From contig NZ_CAESCM010000001.1 in NCBI RefSeq assembly GCF_903166585.1, positions 248,001-312,000 of the forward strand: DNA of 64,000 nt, read 5' to 3'. Position 1 is the stretch's first letter. Each line of letters begins with the position of its first letter. Source of the DNA: Pedobacter ghigonis. GTDB taxonomy: Bacteria > Bacteroidota > Bacteroidia > Sphingobacteriales > Sphingobacteriaceae. The notes beneath the pieces were generated by a model, which saw nothing but the letters and a program-made list of their open reading frames with translations, had not been told where the DNA came from and ran no database searches. Made by a program: the position numbers and the translations under genes. Below are positions 7,534-16,538 of this stretch, piece by piece.

Positions 7534-9516
7534 TTAACCAGTAGGAAACCGGGATATCAGCTCAGCTACTTCAGCGTTGATGCGCTGAAAATTCTCGCTG
7601 AGGACTTGTTCCTTTTTACCTTTAAAGTCATAGTATATGGGCATTTTAGGGTATAAGGATTCTTCTTTCTCAATTTCCTTCAGATTTAGATTCACCTTAC
7701 AATTAATCACCGAAGGTGAAAAGCTTCCACTGTAGCTTTCATCTGTATCAGCAGCAAGCATGCCCACAAGCTCTCCTGCTTTTAGTGAAGCGATTTTCCC
7801 CGATGGAATGAGGTGTTCTAGTTTTTCGCTTAAAGAGATTGAAGTTTTACTGCGATCAATAGAAAGGCTCTCGCTCATCTGTTTTACCTTACCAAAGAGC
7901 TTTTCTAACCAGTCCAGCGTTTCTTTATTACGCGCGGAACCGGAAAGCACATTGCCTACCACCGCGCAGATTGTCGATGCTACTTCCTTGCCATATTGCT
8001 GCTGAAACTGTGGGAGCTCCTGAAGCCCCATTAATACCGCAACTTTATTGCTCCTGGCCGTTGCGATCAGATTTTCGATCCGGTGGACATATATTGTGGG
8101 CAATTCGTCAAGCAAAAGTGCACTTGGCAGGTTTCCCTTTGAATTAATAAGCCTGATCAAGCGGTTCAATACTACTGAATAACAGGCCGAATTGATGTTT
8201 TGTGTATTAGGGTCATTGGCCAAAATGAGTGTTGAGGGCGAGGAAGGATCACTAATTTTCAAACAAAAGTCGTCGCCTGAAAACACCCAGAAAGTTTCCT
8301 TAGTAGCTAGCCTTGAAATGAAAATCTTTAGCGTTCCTATCTGGCCTTCGAGTTGGTCAAAGGCTTTTGCCCGGTAAGCGCTCATGAAGGGCGAGAGCAG
8401 TGAGCTGAGTTCTGGATTACTCACCAGCGCTGCAAAAATCTGATCATATGAACAATTTAAAAAGGAGAGAATATGCGGAAGTGTAGAGTAGCGGCCATTT
8501 TCATACCTGGAGAAAAAGTAAATACAGGCAGAGAGAAAATTAACGGCGCTCTGGGTAAAAAATTGATCGCTCCCTGTGGATTTATCCCCCTTTTTTAATG
8601 CCTCTACGAGCGCCTCTGCAGTTTCTGAGGCATCTGCGAGCGTGAGAATATAATCTGGTCTTAATACATTAATTCGCCTGGAGTTCTCAAGCTGGTTTAG
8701 ATTCAGGACGTGAAAGTTGTGAAGGGGCATCCGTCCTTGCCTTTTCGCCAAAAGAAAATGATGATAGGCGATCTGAGCGAGATCACAAAACTTAAAATCA
8801 TATAGCGCCAGACAAAAGTCTTTTTCTAGCAACTGGCGGATAACAGGCATAACGATGCTGAAACTCTTTCCCGATCCGGGGGTCCCGATAAGCAGCGTAC
8901 CCCGGAAAATATTCTCCAGGTTAATAAAACCAGAATGAACTTTTTTGCGGTAATAAAATAGCATGGGGATACAAATCCTGTAAGGTCCTGTTTTGGCTTT
9001 TGTAGCCTGCATAAAAGATTCCTCTTCGATATTCCAACGGTCCTTTCCAAGTCTTGCGCTAATAATTTTTGAGATATTATCCATAGAAATATGAATCAAG
9101 ATAGTCCCCATAAGTAGGCAAAAACAATAAGCAAGCTCATTCCAGCTTAAAAGGATCAAGATTACTTTTCCTGTCTTATGATAAAAATAAAGGCTGCAGA
9201 AAAATAGGATGAGTCCCGCTGAAAGTGGATAGACAATTGCCTTTTTTGCATTAAGATCTTTTTCCTTTTTAGCCAGGGTACCAATCGAGACCAAGCAAAT
9301 CAGCAGCAAAATAAATCCCCTGGAATATAGTGGGTCGCTATAGATTAAGATTTTGGAAAGCGACGTTAAGGGCCGCATCATCCAGTAGCTTGAAAGAAAA
9401 TCCGGCAGTGGGTTTTTCGCGCGATAAATAAAGATTAAAATATCTAAGCACAGGGATAAATAAATGCAGAACTGCAAAAAACGGTGCAGCGCCTGCTGTT
9501 CTTTGCTTTCTTCCAT
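7534..9516 (-). CDS. Type IV coupling protein (TraG/MobC family)
   Basis: 660 residues. The first 150 residues hold about four membrane helices. Walker A is GTPGSGKS at 211-218 and Walker B is ALLLDELPT at about 470, followed by a TraM-recognition-type domain (IATARSNKVAVLMGLQELPQ). Coupling proteins are hexameric inner-membrane ATPases that bring the relaxase-DNA complex to the secretion channel. Length and motif order fit the Bacteroidetes mobilization coupling protein. It lies ten bases after traN. It should act with the relaxase at 20942-21925. Confidence 0.9.
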   Translation of the reverse strand: MEESKEQQALHRFLQFCIYLSLCLDILIFIYRAKNPLPDFLSSYWMMRPLTSLSKILIYSDPLYSRGFILLLICLVSIGTLAKKEKDLNAKKAIVYPLSAGLILFFCSLYFYHKTGKVILILLSWNELAYCFCLLMGTILIHISMDNISKIISARLGKDRWNIEEESFMQATKAKTGPYRICIPMLFYYRKKVHSGFINLENIFRGTLLIGTPGSGKSFSIVMPVIRQLLEKDFCLALYDFKFCDLAQIAYHHFLLAKRQGRMPLHNFHVLNLNQLENSRRINVLRPDYILTLADASETAEALVEALKKGDKSTGSDQFFTQSAVNFLSACIYFFSRYENGRYSTLPHILSFLNCSYDQIFAALVSNPELSSLLSPFMSAYRAKAFDQLEGQIGTLKIFISRLATKETFWVFSGDDFCLKISDPSSPSTLILANDPNTQNINSACYSVVLNRLIRLINSKGNLPSALLLDELPTIYVHRIENLIATARSNKVAVLMGLQELPQFQQQYGKEVASTICAVVGNVLSGSARNKETLDWLEKLFGKVKQMSESLSIDRSKTSISLSEKLEHLIPSGKIASLKAGELVGMLAADTDESYSGSFSPSVINCKVNLNLKEIEKEESLYPKMPIYYDFKGKKEQVLSENFQRINAEVAELISRFPTG

Positions 9517-9525
9517 AAGGGCAGT

Positions 9526-10368
9526 TTAAAAGGTATCTGCATTGAGCAAATCACCATAGGAAATACTTAAGCTCAAGGTTCGCTTTGACAACTGTTTTTC
9601 GCTCATTGATACTTTGAGCAACTTTTCGCTTGAAAAACTCACTTTTTTAATGACATAAATGTTCCGGAAATTCCTTTTAAAACGCTCAGAAGAATAAAGA
9701 GAAAATACAGGGGAAATTTCTATGGACTGTAGATTTGTGGCCTTGTGGACTTTTTTGTCTTCAACACTAAACTTTAGCTCATCAATATCATATTCCATTA
9801 AGGTCTTGTTTTTAAAACTGATATCTAAAAAAATCAGCTCCCCAACTGTGTATACCTGGTTTAACTGTGCGCAGATGCCTAGCATAGTTGATCTAGCCAG
9901 GGGACGGCTGCCCCTTTTTGCTAAGACAGCCATCGCATGGGACTTAATTTCAGGTGTTGAAAGATCTTGGTGGGACGGATCTAGCGGAACCATCTCGCTT
10001 GGAAGAATTTCTATATCCACGGCCGATCTATCAGTTGAAACATGAGGTGAGAGAAACAGGCGGTATTGCGCCATAAAGGTTTCCCCGACAATGGTTACCA
10101 CTCCTAATTCACGGTTTAGCGGTAAGTTCCGTTTTACCGAGTCGGAGCTAATTTTAACATTAAGCAAATTCTTTATGGGCAAATCGCCGCTCAGAAGCTT
10201 GGTCGATAAATCTACGTACCGGATAGCTTCAGGTGAGCGAAAATGGAGGCCTGTCCCTGCTGAAATTTCGACGGTGGGAATAGCGGAAAGAGACCGGAAG
10301 CCAGGGCCTTGAGCAAATAGGTAAAAATTGGCTAATAAAAGCGCGAGTAAGCAAGATGTTTTTTTCAT
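9526..10368 (-). CDS. traN: Conjugative transposon protein TraN (DUF4138, VirB9-like)
   Basis: 280 residues with a signal peptide ending near FAQ at about residue 20. The beta-rich body (FMAQYRLFLSP, then KSHAMAVLAKRGSR and VGELIFLDISFKNKTLMEYDIDELKF) matches the DUF4138 TraN family, the VirB9 counterpart that joins TraM in the periplasmic and outer-membrane core complex. It overlaps the traM stop by four bases, as is common in these operons. Confidence is high from motif plus position. Confidence 0.9.
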   Translation of the reverse strand: MKKTSCLLALLLANFYLFAQGPGFRSLSAIPTVEISAGTGLHFRSPEAIRYVDLSTKLLSGDLPIKNLLNVKISSDSVKRNLPLNRELGVVTIVGETFMAQYRLFLSPHVSTDRSAVDIEILPSEMVPLDPSHQDLSTPEIKSHAMAVLAKRGSRPLARSTMLGICAQLNQVYTVGELIFLDISFKNKTLMEYDIDELKFSVEDKKVHKATNLQSIEISPVFSLYSSERFKRNFRNIYVIKKVSFSSEKLLKVSMSEKQLSKRTLSLSISYGDLLNADTF

Positions 10369-11603
10369 TTTTCTTTTTCTTTAAAGTTCTTTTGTCTGGA
10401 CTGAAGCTGATTGGGGTCAACGAGGTAAATTATGGAAGCGTAATTGATCCGCACCTTATTTTGGCGAATCAGACGGCTTGCTGCGCCACTTGAAGATTGA
10501 AATACCCTTCCCAGTAAACTCAGCAGCTGTTTATTTTTTTCTCCTGATTCATCGATAGAAGCCTCTTGAATTGAGGAGCCTGCCAGTTCTTTGGTAAATT
10601 CCCTAAAAACAGAAGAAGGCACGTAAATGCCACGCTGCCCATCCCTGTCATAAACCTCCAAGTGTATGGGCAAGATCTCTCCTGCTACGAGCGCAGAACT
10701 GACTGTTACCTGTACGCGTTGGGCAGAAAAAGAAGAAATTAGGCCATATAGGTAGCTCCCCTTTTTGATCAGGAATTTCCCTGCCCATATATCGCAAAGT
10801 AAGCGCATACGGATCCTGGAACCAGAAAATCCGGTAACCTGCTCATCGATTACAGCTGGGATATTCACGCCTTGTTCTACTGGGGCAGTAATGGTGTTAA
10901 AATTATCCGCCTTTTCAGGGCTGCTCTTTCTCACCCTTAATGCGCTTGGAATGTCTAGGGCAGCGGGAAGTTCTGCTATAGCTTGCCCCTTTCTTCCCGC
11001 CCGGTGCTCAGCGGGCTGATTTGCTTTACCCATGCTATCGATAATGGCCATCTGCGCCCTGAAAATCTCCATAGGATCCTTCTCTGGGTGCTGCTGGGGA
11101 CTTAGCGGTTTTCTTTGGGTTTGCATGGCAGCTAAGGCTTCACTAAGGGCGCGGTCTTGGGCGAGAGGGGATCTACTGGATTCTTTTGCACCGCTAAGAT
11201 TACTCCTGGACGTTGCCTGCTTCTCTGAAAAACTATTTTTGCCGCCGGAGTATCTTGAGCGGATAGAAAGTTCTATCGAATCGAGCATACGCTTTTCAGT
11301 TTCTGAATAAACTGAGCTGCTGGCAGGTTTTAGTGGATCTTCGTCCGCTAAATTTTCTACCGCGCTATAGCCATCTCCTTTGGTATATTTATCCTGAAAG
11401 GCCTGGAGCTTATCCTGGAGCTTTTGGCTTTGAACCTCGGTGGAGACTTCAGCGATTTCGCTTTTTAAGGAGCTTTGAGCAGTATCACCCTGATCTTTGG
11501 TCGAAGATGAACTGTTGGTATAAAGGCCAAATAAAATCAAAATAAAGGGCAAACAGATTAGTGGAAGAATATAGCGAGGGCCTTTAAGGTTTATCTTTTT
11601 CAT
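10365..11603 (-). CDS. traM: Conjugative transposon protein TraM (VirB10-like)
   Basis: 412 residues. A single membrane helix lies at about 11-28 (YILPLICLPFILILFGLY), followed by a long low-complexity Ser/Gln/Lys linker (30-250) that can span the periplasm. The C-terminal 170 residues form the conserved VirB10-like barrel domain (IRMRLLCDIWAGKFLIKKGS, then GEILPIHLEVYDRDGQRGIYVP). TraM links inner-membrane parts of the channel to the outer-membrane core with TraN. Overlaps traN by four bases and the previous gene's stop by about 20 bases. Confidence 0.9.
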   Translation of the reverse strand: MKKINLKGPRYILPLICLPFILILFGLYTNSSSSTKDQGDTAQSSLKSEIAEVSTEVQSQKLQDKLQAFQDKYTKGDGYSAVENLADEDPLKPASSSVYSETEKRMLDSIELSIRSRYSGGKNSFSEKQATSRSNLSGAKESSRSPLAQDRALSEALAAMQTQRKPLSPQQHPEKDPMEIFRAQMAIIDSMGKANQPAEHRAGRKGQAIAELPAALDIPSALRVRKSSPEKADNFNTITAPVEQGVNIPAVIDEQVTGFSGSRIRMRLLCDIWAGKFLIKKGSYLYGLISSFSAQRVQVTVSSALVAGEILPIHLEVYDRDGQRGIYVPSSVFREFTKELAGSSIQEASIDESGEKNKQLLSLLGRVFQSSSGAASRLIRQNKVRINYASIIYLVDPNQLQSRQKNFKEKEK

Positions 11604-11991
11604 GGGATAGGATATGGGTTTGAAGTGTTTTAATTCTAAAGATCATTTGCCCTATTTGCACGCTGTCTTGGGCGCTGAGGTGTTTAGCCGATAAACGCTC
11701 ACTAAGCTCACTTTGCATCAAGAGCACCTGCGATAGCGCTGTGGCTGCCCTTACTGCGCCGCCCACCTCTCCCATTGGTTTTTGCGCCTTTGAGCTGGCA
11801 AATGGCGAGGAATTTTTAGGCTGCCTGAGCAAGGTGAAGCAAAGGACGAGGGAAGTAAACAGCACTAGGCACATTAGCACCAGGCTTCGCTGGGGATACT
11901 CGGTAAGCAGCTGCTTGAACCTCGATGCAACTGCAAGGGTCAGAGCTGAAATCCCGCCTTGAAGGCGGTGAAGAGAGAGGGTATTTTTCAT
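11584..11991 (-). CDS. TraL-position small membrane protein
   Basis: 135 residues from the chosen ATG at 11991, which lies 11 bases past the traK stop; the frame is open further upstream to 12045 but that start would lie inside traK. One membrane helix (SLVLMCLVLFTSLVLCFTLL) is followed by a helical periplasmic part with LSERLSAKHLSAQDSVQIGQM. It occupies the slot of traL between traK and traM in Bacteroidetes conjugation operons. Sequence alone does not prove it is TraL. It probably helps assemble the inner-membrane platform. Confidence 0.7.
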   Translation of the reverse strand: MKNTLSLHRLQGGISALTLAVASRFKQLLTEYPQRSLVLMCLVLFTSLVLCFTLLRQPKNSSPFASSKAQKPMGEVGGAVRAATALSQVLLMQSELSERLSAKHLSAQDSVQIGQMIFRIKTLQTHILSHEKDKP

Positions 11992-12001
11992 CTTATTTCG
12001 T

Positions 12002-12622
12002 TTAGAATGGATTTTTTTGAGCATTGGATAGATCCTTGTTTTCAAGGGTCTTCCACCGGGTAATCAGCACCGCATGTGGGTTATTTTCTGAACGTGCTGC
12101 CAGATCACTCAAATGCCCTTCGGTAATTAAAGAGCGGGTAATTACTGAACTCCTGCGGTCAATCCTCTGGGTAGCATAGTAGCGGAAATACTTATTTTTT
12201 TCATCCAGAAAAATCGAATCTGCCTGAATAGTAAGTACAGCAGAAGAAGAAAGTACCGAAGAGAAAAAGTTGCGTTCTTTTAAGTTATTGTACTGCTGAA
12301 CCCCGCTTTCATCAATTAAGTACATGGCTTGGCGCATCTGGCTTTCGATGTATTTTTCATCGGGGCTTAGTGAAAAGAAAAGACTATGGAAGCGCGCAAT
12401 ATGAGCCCGGTACTCCGCTGCACGGTTGGCCTGTAGGTCTGTCCTTTTTGCAAGCAAGGGAATATTCCCACTATCGAGCAAATAGATGCTTTTCCTGGCA
12501 TCACTCACCTGCCGGTATGCAAAAAAACAAACTACTGTGCTCACGCAAAAACAGAGTATGAAACTCAAAACAGACAGGTAGCTGGCTAAGCGGATTTTAG
12601 ATTCTATATTTTTAATCAGCAT
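12002..12622 (-). CDS. traK: Conjugative transposon protein TraK (VirB8-like)
   Basis: 206 residues with one N-terminal membrane helix (about 13-37) and a periplasmic domain. IPLLAKRTDLQANRAAEYRAHIARFHSLFF and the pattern LTIQADSI then YYATQRIDRRSSVITRSL are typical of the TraK family, a VirB8-like scaffold that contacts TraM, TraN and TraJ. Two bases separate it from traJ. Length is normal for the family. Confidence 0.9.
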   Translation of the reverse strand: MLIKNIESKIRLASYLSVLSFILCFCVSTVVCFFAYRQVSDARKSIYLLDSGNIPLLAKRTDLQANRAAEYRAHIARFHSLFFSLSPDEKYIESQMRQAMYLIDESGVQQYNNLKERNFFSSVLSSSAVLTIQADSIFLDEKNKYFRYYATQRIDRRSSVITRSLITEGHLSDLAARSENNPHAVLITRWKTLENKDLSNAQKNPF

Positions 12623-12624
12623 AA

Positions 12625-13764
12625 CTATCCTCCCATTACGCTAGTAGCCACGCTTTGCATTTTGGATGCCCCTGAGCTCATCGCGCTGGTCGCTGAACTT
12701 ACTCCTGAGGTGGATACGATCCAGGTAGAAATGCTTGGGACAGTAAACATGGTGAGCGCACCGATAATAAAGGTGATAATGACCATGCCAAAAGAAAGTA
12801 CCCCGTTGGAAGCAAACCAGGTTAGCTTTTCTATGCTCTCCCCGGATCCTTCCAGCAGTTCCTGATAACGGGTGATTTCTGCCTCCAGCGCATAGTGCTG
12901 AAAAAGCGAGGAAATGTACATCACCAAAAAGCCAATCCCTGAATACAGGTTTACCGAAATAAACCTGGCGATCCAGGCCGAAAACGAATCGCGAAATGCG
13001 GGTAAAATACTCATCGCCACCGAAAAAGGGCCAAGGATGATCAGGATCGTGGAGAAAATGATTTGTACGATAAAGATGATGTATACACTGATGCGCAAAA
13101 TCCAAATCGCAAGGGATTCCAGTAGCGAAGTTGCCAATAACTGCAGGCCGATCTGCAGTCGGTTACGCATTTCCACCACTGGGTTCCAGAGTTTGGAAAA
13201 GCCCTCTTTCACCGAGCTTTGCACCGATTCCCAGGCATGTTCATACCAGCTGTCGGCTTCCTTTTTGGCAACTTCCGTTTCCGCCTGGATTTTAAAGAGC
13301 TCATCAGCCACCTCTACCATAAGCTTGGCGCGTTGCATGCGTAGCGCATTGATATCCCCTTGGGTAGTATCAAAAAGTGCTGAAGTTTTATTTTCAATAA
13401 TTTCAGCGGGAAAGGCTACAACTTTGGTGAATACCGGCCACCAGAGAATCACCATCGAAAGACCAAAAGGCCTCAGCAGTGGCATAATTTCCAGCTTTTT
13501 ATCCCCCGAGATCATCTCATAAGATTTGATGGCAAAAAAAATGAGCATAAAAATTGCGCACAGTGCCTGGGCGTCAGCAATAAAGGCATCGTTACTAGCC
13601 CAGATGGCAGATTTCATCTGTTTTAAAAAATGCATTGTCCCCTCCTCATATACCCCATTTCCCTGTAAAAAGTTAAATGTTTCTTTAAAAGAATCAGGAA
13701 CTGCAGGAGAGGGTGATTGCACAAAAAAACCAGCAGTGCCGGTTGATATTAACAAACTGTTCAT
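12625..13764 (-). CDS. traJ: Conjugative transposon protein TraJ (VirB6-like)
   Basis: 379 residues and multi-pass: hydrophobic stretches around 65-85, 105-125, 210-260 and 270-345. The phrase LRPFGLSMVILWWPVF and the run ILRISVYIIFIVQIIFSTILIILGPFSVAMSILPAF are characteristic of TraJ, the inner-membrane channel part equal to VirB6. The gene overlaps the stop of the previous gene by four bases. The C-terminal 25 residues are Ser/Met-rich and look flexible. Confidence 0.9.
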   Translation of the reverse strand: MNSLLISTGTAGFFVQSPSPAVPDSFKETFNFLQGNGVYEEGTMHFLKQMKSAIWASNDAFIADAQALCAIFMLIFFAIKSYEMISGDKKLEIMPLLRPFGLSMVILWWPVFTKVVAFPAEIIENKTSALFDTTQGDINALRMQRAKLMVEVADELFKIQAETEVAKKEADSWYEHAWESVQSSVKEGFSKLWNPVVEMRNRLQIGLQLLATSLLESLAIWILRISVYIIFIVQIIFSTILIILGPFSVAMSILPAFRDSFSAWIARFISVNLYSGIGFLVMYISSLFQHYALEAEITRYQELLEGSGESIEKLTWFASNGVLSFGMVIITFIIGALTMFTVPSISTWIVSTSGVSSATSAMSSGASKMQSVATSVMGG

Positions 13765-14546
13765 AGCTTTCCTCCCACCTTTAATGCTGCCTCTTTTAGT
13801 ATTCTATCAGCTATTGCAATATCGATCTTGTCCCATTTCGAAAGGTTTTTGCTAGCCTTGGCAGTTTTTTTCACCTCTGATAGCGAAATATATTTCCCAG
13901 CCAGGCGCTTTTTTTCAAGCCATGTAGACTGGAGCTTTTGATATTCACCCAGTAGGCGCTGATAAGACAGTAGGCGTTCGCCACGCTGCAGGGTTGTTTT
14001 TCGGGTAAGCTCCAACCTTTCAGCAATACCATCCCTTTCAGAGAGATACCACTGGTAAAGCCCGCTTGAAATCAGGTATTTTTTCTCCCTTTCCATTGCC
14101 CCATCTAAAGGATCTGCCTCGGGGTGGATCAATGAAGCGAATTCCTTTTGGTAATATAGCAGCCATAGTGGATCTAAATCCGAAAGCAGCCCGGAATAAA
14201 CAGAAGACTTTGATAAAGCTGTATTTTTTAGCGTATCGCTATGCAGGCTATAAGCTTCATCGGTTCTGGAGGTGGCAGCGGTGAGTAAAAGCCGCTGGGT
14301 TTGGGGGCCAAAAGGGCCAAGTGGCCGCAGATCGGTCTTAGGGTAATTGGGATGCAGTCCCCAAGTAACCCAATAGAGTGGATTGAGCCCTAAAAACCCT
14401 GGCTTTGGCGTAAATTTATCCTTGTCCCAGGACTTAAAGACCATACGCTCCTGTTGGTGCTCAATGTGTTCATCGTGAATGGTCCGCTGCGCCCGGGCAT
14501 AGAAACCTCCTGCACATAGTAGGAAAAATAAGAGAAGTTTAGTCAT
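13761..14546 (-). CDS. Secreted unknown protein of the conjugation operon
   Basis: 261 residues with a signal peptide (LLLFFLLCAGGFYARA). A conserved-looking, proline- and tryptophan-rich block (FKSWDKDKFTPKPGFLGLNP, then LYWVTWGLHPNYPKTDLRPL) follows, then a long helical region rich in Lys/Glu. I know this block only from uncharacterised proteins of Bacteroidetes conjugative elements. Its last 25 residues (WDKIDIAIADRILKEAALK) resemble the C-termini of the three upstream paralogs (DKRIADDILFKVKML), so it may interact with the same partner. Position between TraI-like proteins and TraJ suggests a periplasmic role in the channel. Confidence 0.6.
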   Translation of the reverse strand: MTKLLLFFLLCAGGFYARAQRTIHDEHIEHQQERMVFKSWDKDKFTPKPGFLGLNPLYWVTWGLHPNYPKTDLRPLGPFGPQTQRLLLTAATSRTDEAYSLHSDTLKNTALSKSSVYSGLLSDLDPLWLLYYQKEFASLIHPEADPLDGAMEREKKYLISSGLYQWYLSERDGIAERLELTRKTTLQRGERLLSYQRLLGEYQKLQSTWLEKKRLAGKYISLSEVKKTAKASKNLSKWDKIDIAIADRILKEAALKVGGKL

Positions 14547-15208
14547 TTTCTTTTTAATGTTTTATAGTTTAGCAGCAGATTTTCTACCATCCGCTTATCG
14601 GTATTAATGAAACTTTTGAAGGGATTTGCGGTCTGCAGCATTCCGTTTACTTTAGCCCAGTACATGCATTTTTTGATACTATACAACAGTGCCCTGATGG
14701 TTTTAAGCTCCAAGGATATCTTTTTTAAAAGCGCATCCCGGCTAGCATAATCCATGAGCAGGTTTTCCCCTTCGCGCATCACTACTGTAGATACTTCCTG
14801 AACAAGCTTTACCCCTCGACCTTCAAGCTGCTGGCAATTAGTCTGGGCAAAGAGCAATAGCGCTGGCGAGGCACGCGCAGCATCGAGCACCTCTTTGCTC
14901 TCGGTGATAATTTCTAAACTCAGCTCACCAATTTGGCGAAGCGCATAAGCACTTTTTAGCCCATTTTCGACCTGGGTTAAAGAAGCATATATGAGCTGCT
15001 CGGTAAGTATTACCCCAGTTAGGTTGAGTTGAATATCTTTCAAGTGGGAAGTAATTTCCCTGAGGTCAGATTGATGGCTGAGTTCAGCTGAAAGCCTTAC
15101 CGCATTATTTTCATTTACGATCGCAAAATGCCGGCGGTCAAAAACGATCCGCTGAGCTAAAATACGCGTGCTGAAGCTCAAGGCAAATAATAAAAGGATC
15201 AGTTTCAT
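14543..15208 (-). CDS. TraI-position periplasmic helical protein, paralog 3
   Basis: 221 residues with a signal peptide (KLILLLFALSFSTRILA). The mature part is nearly all helix. It shares with the protein at 15862-16527 the features LSLEIITESKEVLDAARASPALLLFAQTNC, REGENLLMDYASRDALLKKI and the C-terminal pattern NPFKSFINTDKRMVENLLLNYKTLKR. These three neighbours are therefore paralogs from tandem duplication. They sit between the VirB4-like ATPase and TraJ, the usual place of TraI/VirB5-like proteins. Function is inferred only from place and build. Confidence 0.65.
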   Translation of the reverse strand: MKLILLLFALSFSTRILAQRIVFDRRHFAIVNENNAVRLSAELSHQSDLREITSHLKDIQLNLTGVILTEQLIYASLTQVENGLKSAYALRQIGELSLEIITESKEVLDAARASPALLLFAQTNCQQLEGRGVKLVQEVSTVVMREGENLLMDYASRDALLKKISLELKTIRALLYSIKKCMYWAKVNGMLQTANPFKSFINTDKRMVENLLLNYKTLKRK

Positions 15209-15211
15209 TTT

Positions 15212-15865
15212 TCAATTCTTTAAGTGTCTTGCAGATTTGAGAATTCGCTCAACCAGGGCGCGGTCGCGAGCAGTGAAATCAGAAAAGGGATTTTTCTGAT
15301 TCTTTTTTGCCTGCGCTGATGCACGCATTACCTGGCACAGTCCTTTTAAAGTACCGCTGATTGATCGCAGTTGGGTGATTCCATGGGCAAAAAGAAGTTT
15401 CCTGTCCGAAAGGCTCATCTGGGAAAGCTCCGTATAGCTTAAGGCCAGACCATACAGAAATTTAAGCAGCAAGGCTGAACGCTGTGCAAGGTCTGCCTGT
15501 GCAGCTAGGCCCAAGGGAATCAGCATTGCATCATGCTCACAGAGCGAAATCAGCTCAGACTCGTGAAGGGAGATATCGGAAATTAAAGGAGCAGCCTCAA
15601 GGCTGATTTGAAGGGTACTCAGCAGCGGACCAGCGAGGGAAAAGCGGGAGAAAATCTGCCGGTAGCTATCTTTTAAGTCCCCCATTTCAGCTTTATTGAG
15701 CGATTCGGTTGCAAGCGCTGCGCCATGTTTATCCCGGAGTTCACCTTGCCGCTGATGTTCGGACTTACTTTCGGCAACCAGCTGATGCAATAGGGCGATA
15801 TTAATCTGGGCCTGAAGGCTAGCGCTAGAGGATACTAGCAGCAATAAAAGCAGGATATTTTTCAT
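15212..15865 (-). CDS. TraI-position periplasmic helical protein, paralog 2
   Basis: 217 residues with a signal peptide (ILLLLLLVSSSASLQA). It is the most diverged of the three tandem paralogs: the middle is rewritten, but the C-terminus NPFSDFTARDRALVERILKSARHLK keeps the NPF-x-x-F-x-x-x-DR pattern. All-helical mature part, one pair of Cys (about 108 and 185). It lies three bases before paralog 3 and overlaps paralog 1 by four bases. Likely exported to the periplasm and part of the mating apparatus. Confidence 0.62.
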   Translation of the reverse strand: MKNILLLLLLVSSSASLQAQINIALLHQLVAESKSEHQRQGELRDKHGAALATESLNKAEMGDLKDSYRQIFSRFSLAGPLLSTLQISLEAAPLISDISLHESELISLCEHDAMLIPLGLAAQADLAQRSALLLKFLYGLALSYTELSQMSLSDRKLLFAHGITQLRSISGTLKGLCQVMRASAQAKKNQKNPFSDFTARDRALVERILKSARHLKN

Positions 15866-16527
15866 CGCTTTAGCATTTTGACTTTGAAAAGAATATCATC
15901 GGCAATGCGCTTATCGATATTGATAAATCCACTATAGGGGTTGATGGAAGCAAAAAAACCGCGCTGCTTTGCCCAATACATCGAGCGGTAAATCCCGTAA
16001 GATACGCCCCTGATGATGCTTAACTCAAGGACAATCCTATTGAGTAGCTTAATCCTTTCGCCTGAATCCATTAAGGACTCCTTTCCTCCTCGCAGCACAA
16101 AATCACTAACCTCAGTAGCGAGCCGAGTCGCACGCGTTTTAAATTCTTGGGCGCCACTTTGGGCAAATAACAACAGCTGGGGATTATTTTTAGCAATCAC
16201 AATGGCTTTATTGGCATCCTGAATAATGTCCTGGGATATCTCATAGATATCTTTTACTGAAAGTAGCGAACGCATCACAGCAGATACCTCACTCAAACCC
16301 CGGTAGATATTTCGCTGCAAATCATTGGCAATACCTAGCTGCGCGGTAACCGATAGCTGCGCCCTTTGGATCAAGGTCAGCTCATTATTGCTCTTTTTTA
16401 GCTGGGAATCCATCATTGAGGATCCAGCAGCGACTGCGCCCGAAGTTACCGGGTCTACATAAATTTGTGCAGGCGCAGAAAAAGCGAATAATTGCATCAA
16501 AAGCAGAAATAAACAGATTGTTTTCAT
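15862..16527 (-). CDS. TraI-position periplasmic helical protein, paralog 1
   Basis: 221 residues with a signal peptide ending at about AFSAPA. It has a small alanine/glycine segment (SGAVAAGSSMM), then coiled helices and the C-terminal pattern NPYSGFINIDKRIADDILFKVKMLKR. Of the three paralogs it has the arrangement closest to TraI of Bacteroidetes elements (PVTSGAVAAGSSMM follows the signal peptide), and it follows traG directly by 11 bases. I place it in the TraI slot by position; no enzymatic motif is present. Confidence 0.65.
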   Translation of the reverse strand: MKTICLFLLLMQLFAFSAPAQIYVDPVTSGAVAAGSSMMDSQLKKSNNELTLIQRAQLSVTAQLGIANDLQRNIYRGLSEVSAVMRSLLSVKDIYEISQDIIQDANKAIVIAKNNPQLLLFAQSGAQEFKTRATRLATEVSDFVLRGGKESLMDSGERIKLLNRIVLELSIIRGVSYGIYRSMYWAKQRGFFASINPYSGFINIDKRIADDILFKVKMLKR

Positions 16528-16538
16528 AGTCTTGAATT

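Noticed and set aside
12914..13522. 202-codon open frame on plus strand opposite traJ
   Set aside because: It lies fully antisense to a well-supported TraJ gene, has no family motif and its composition mirrors the reverse complement of hydrophobic codons.
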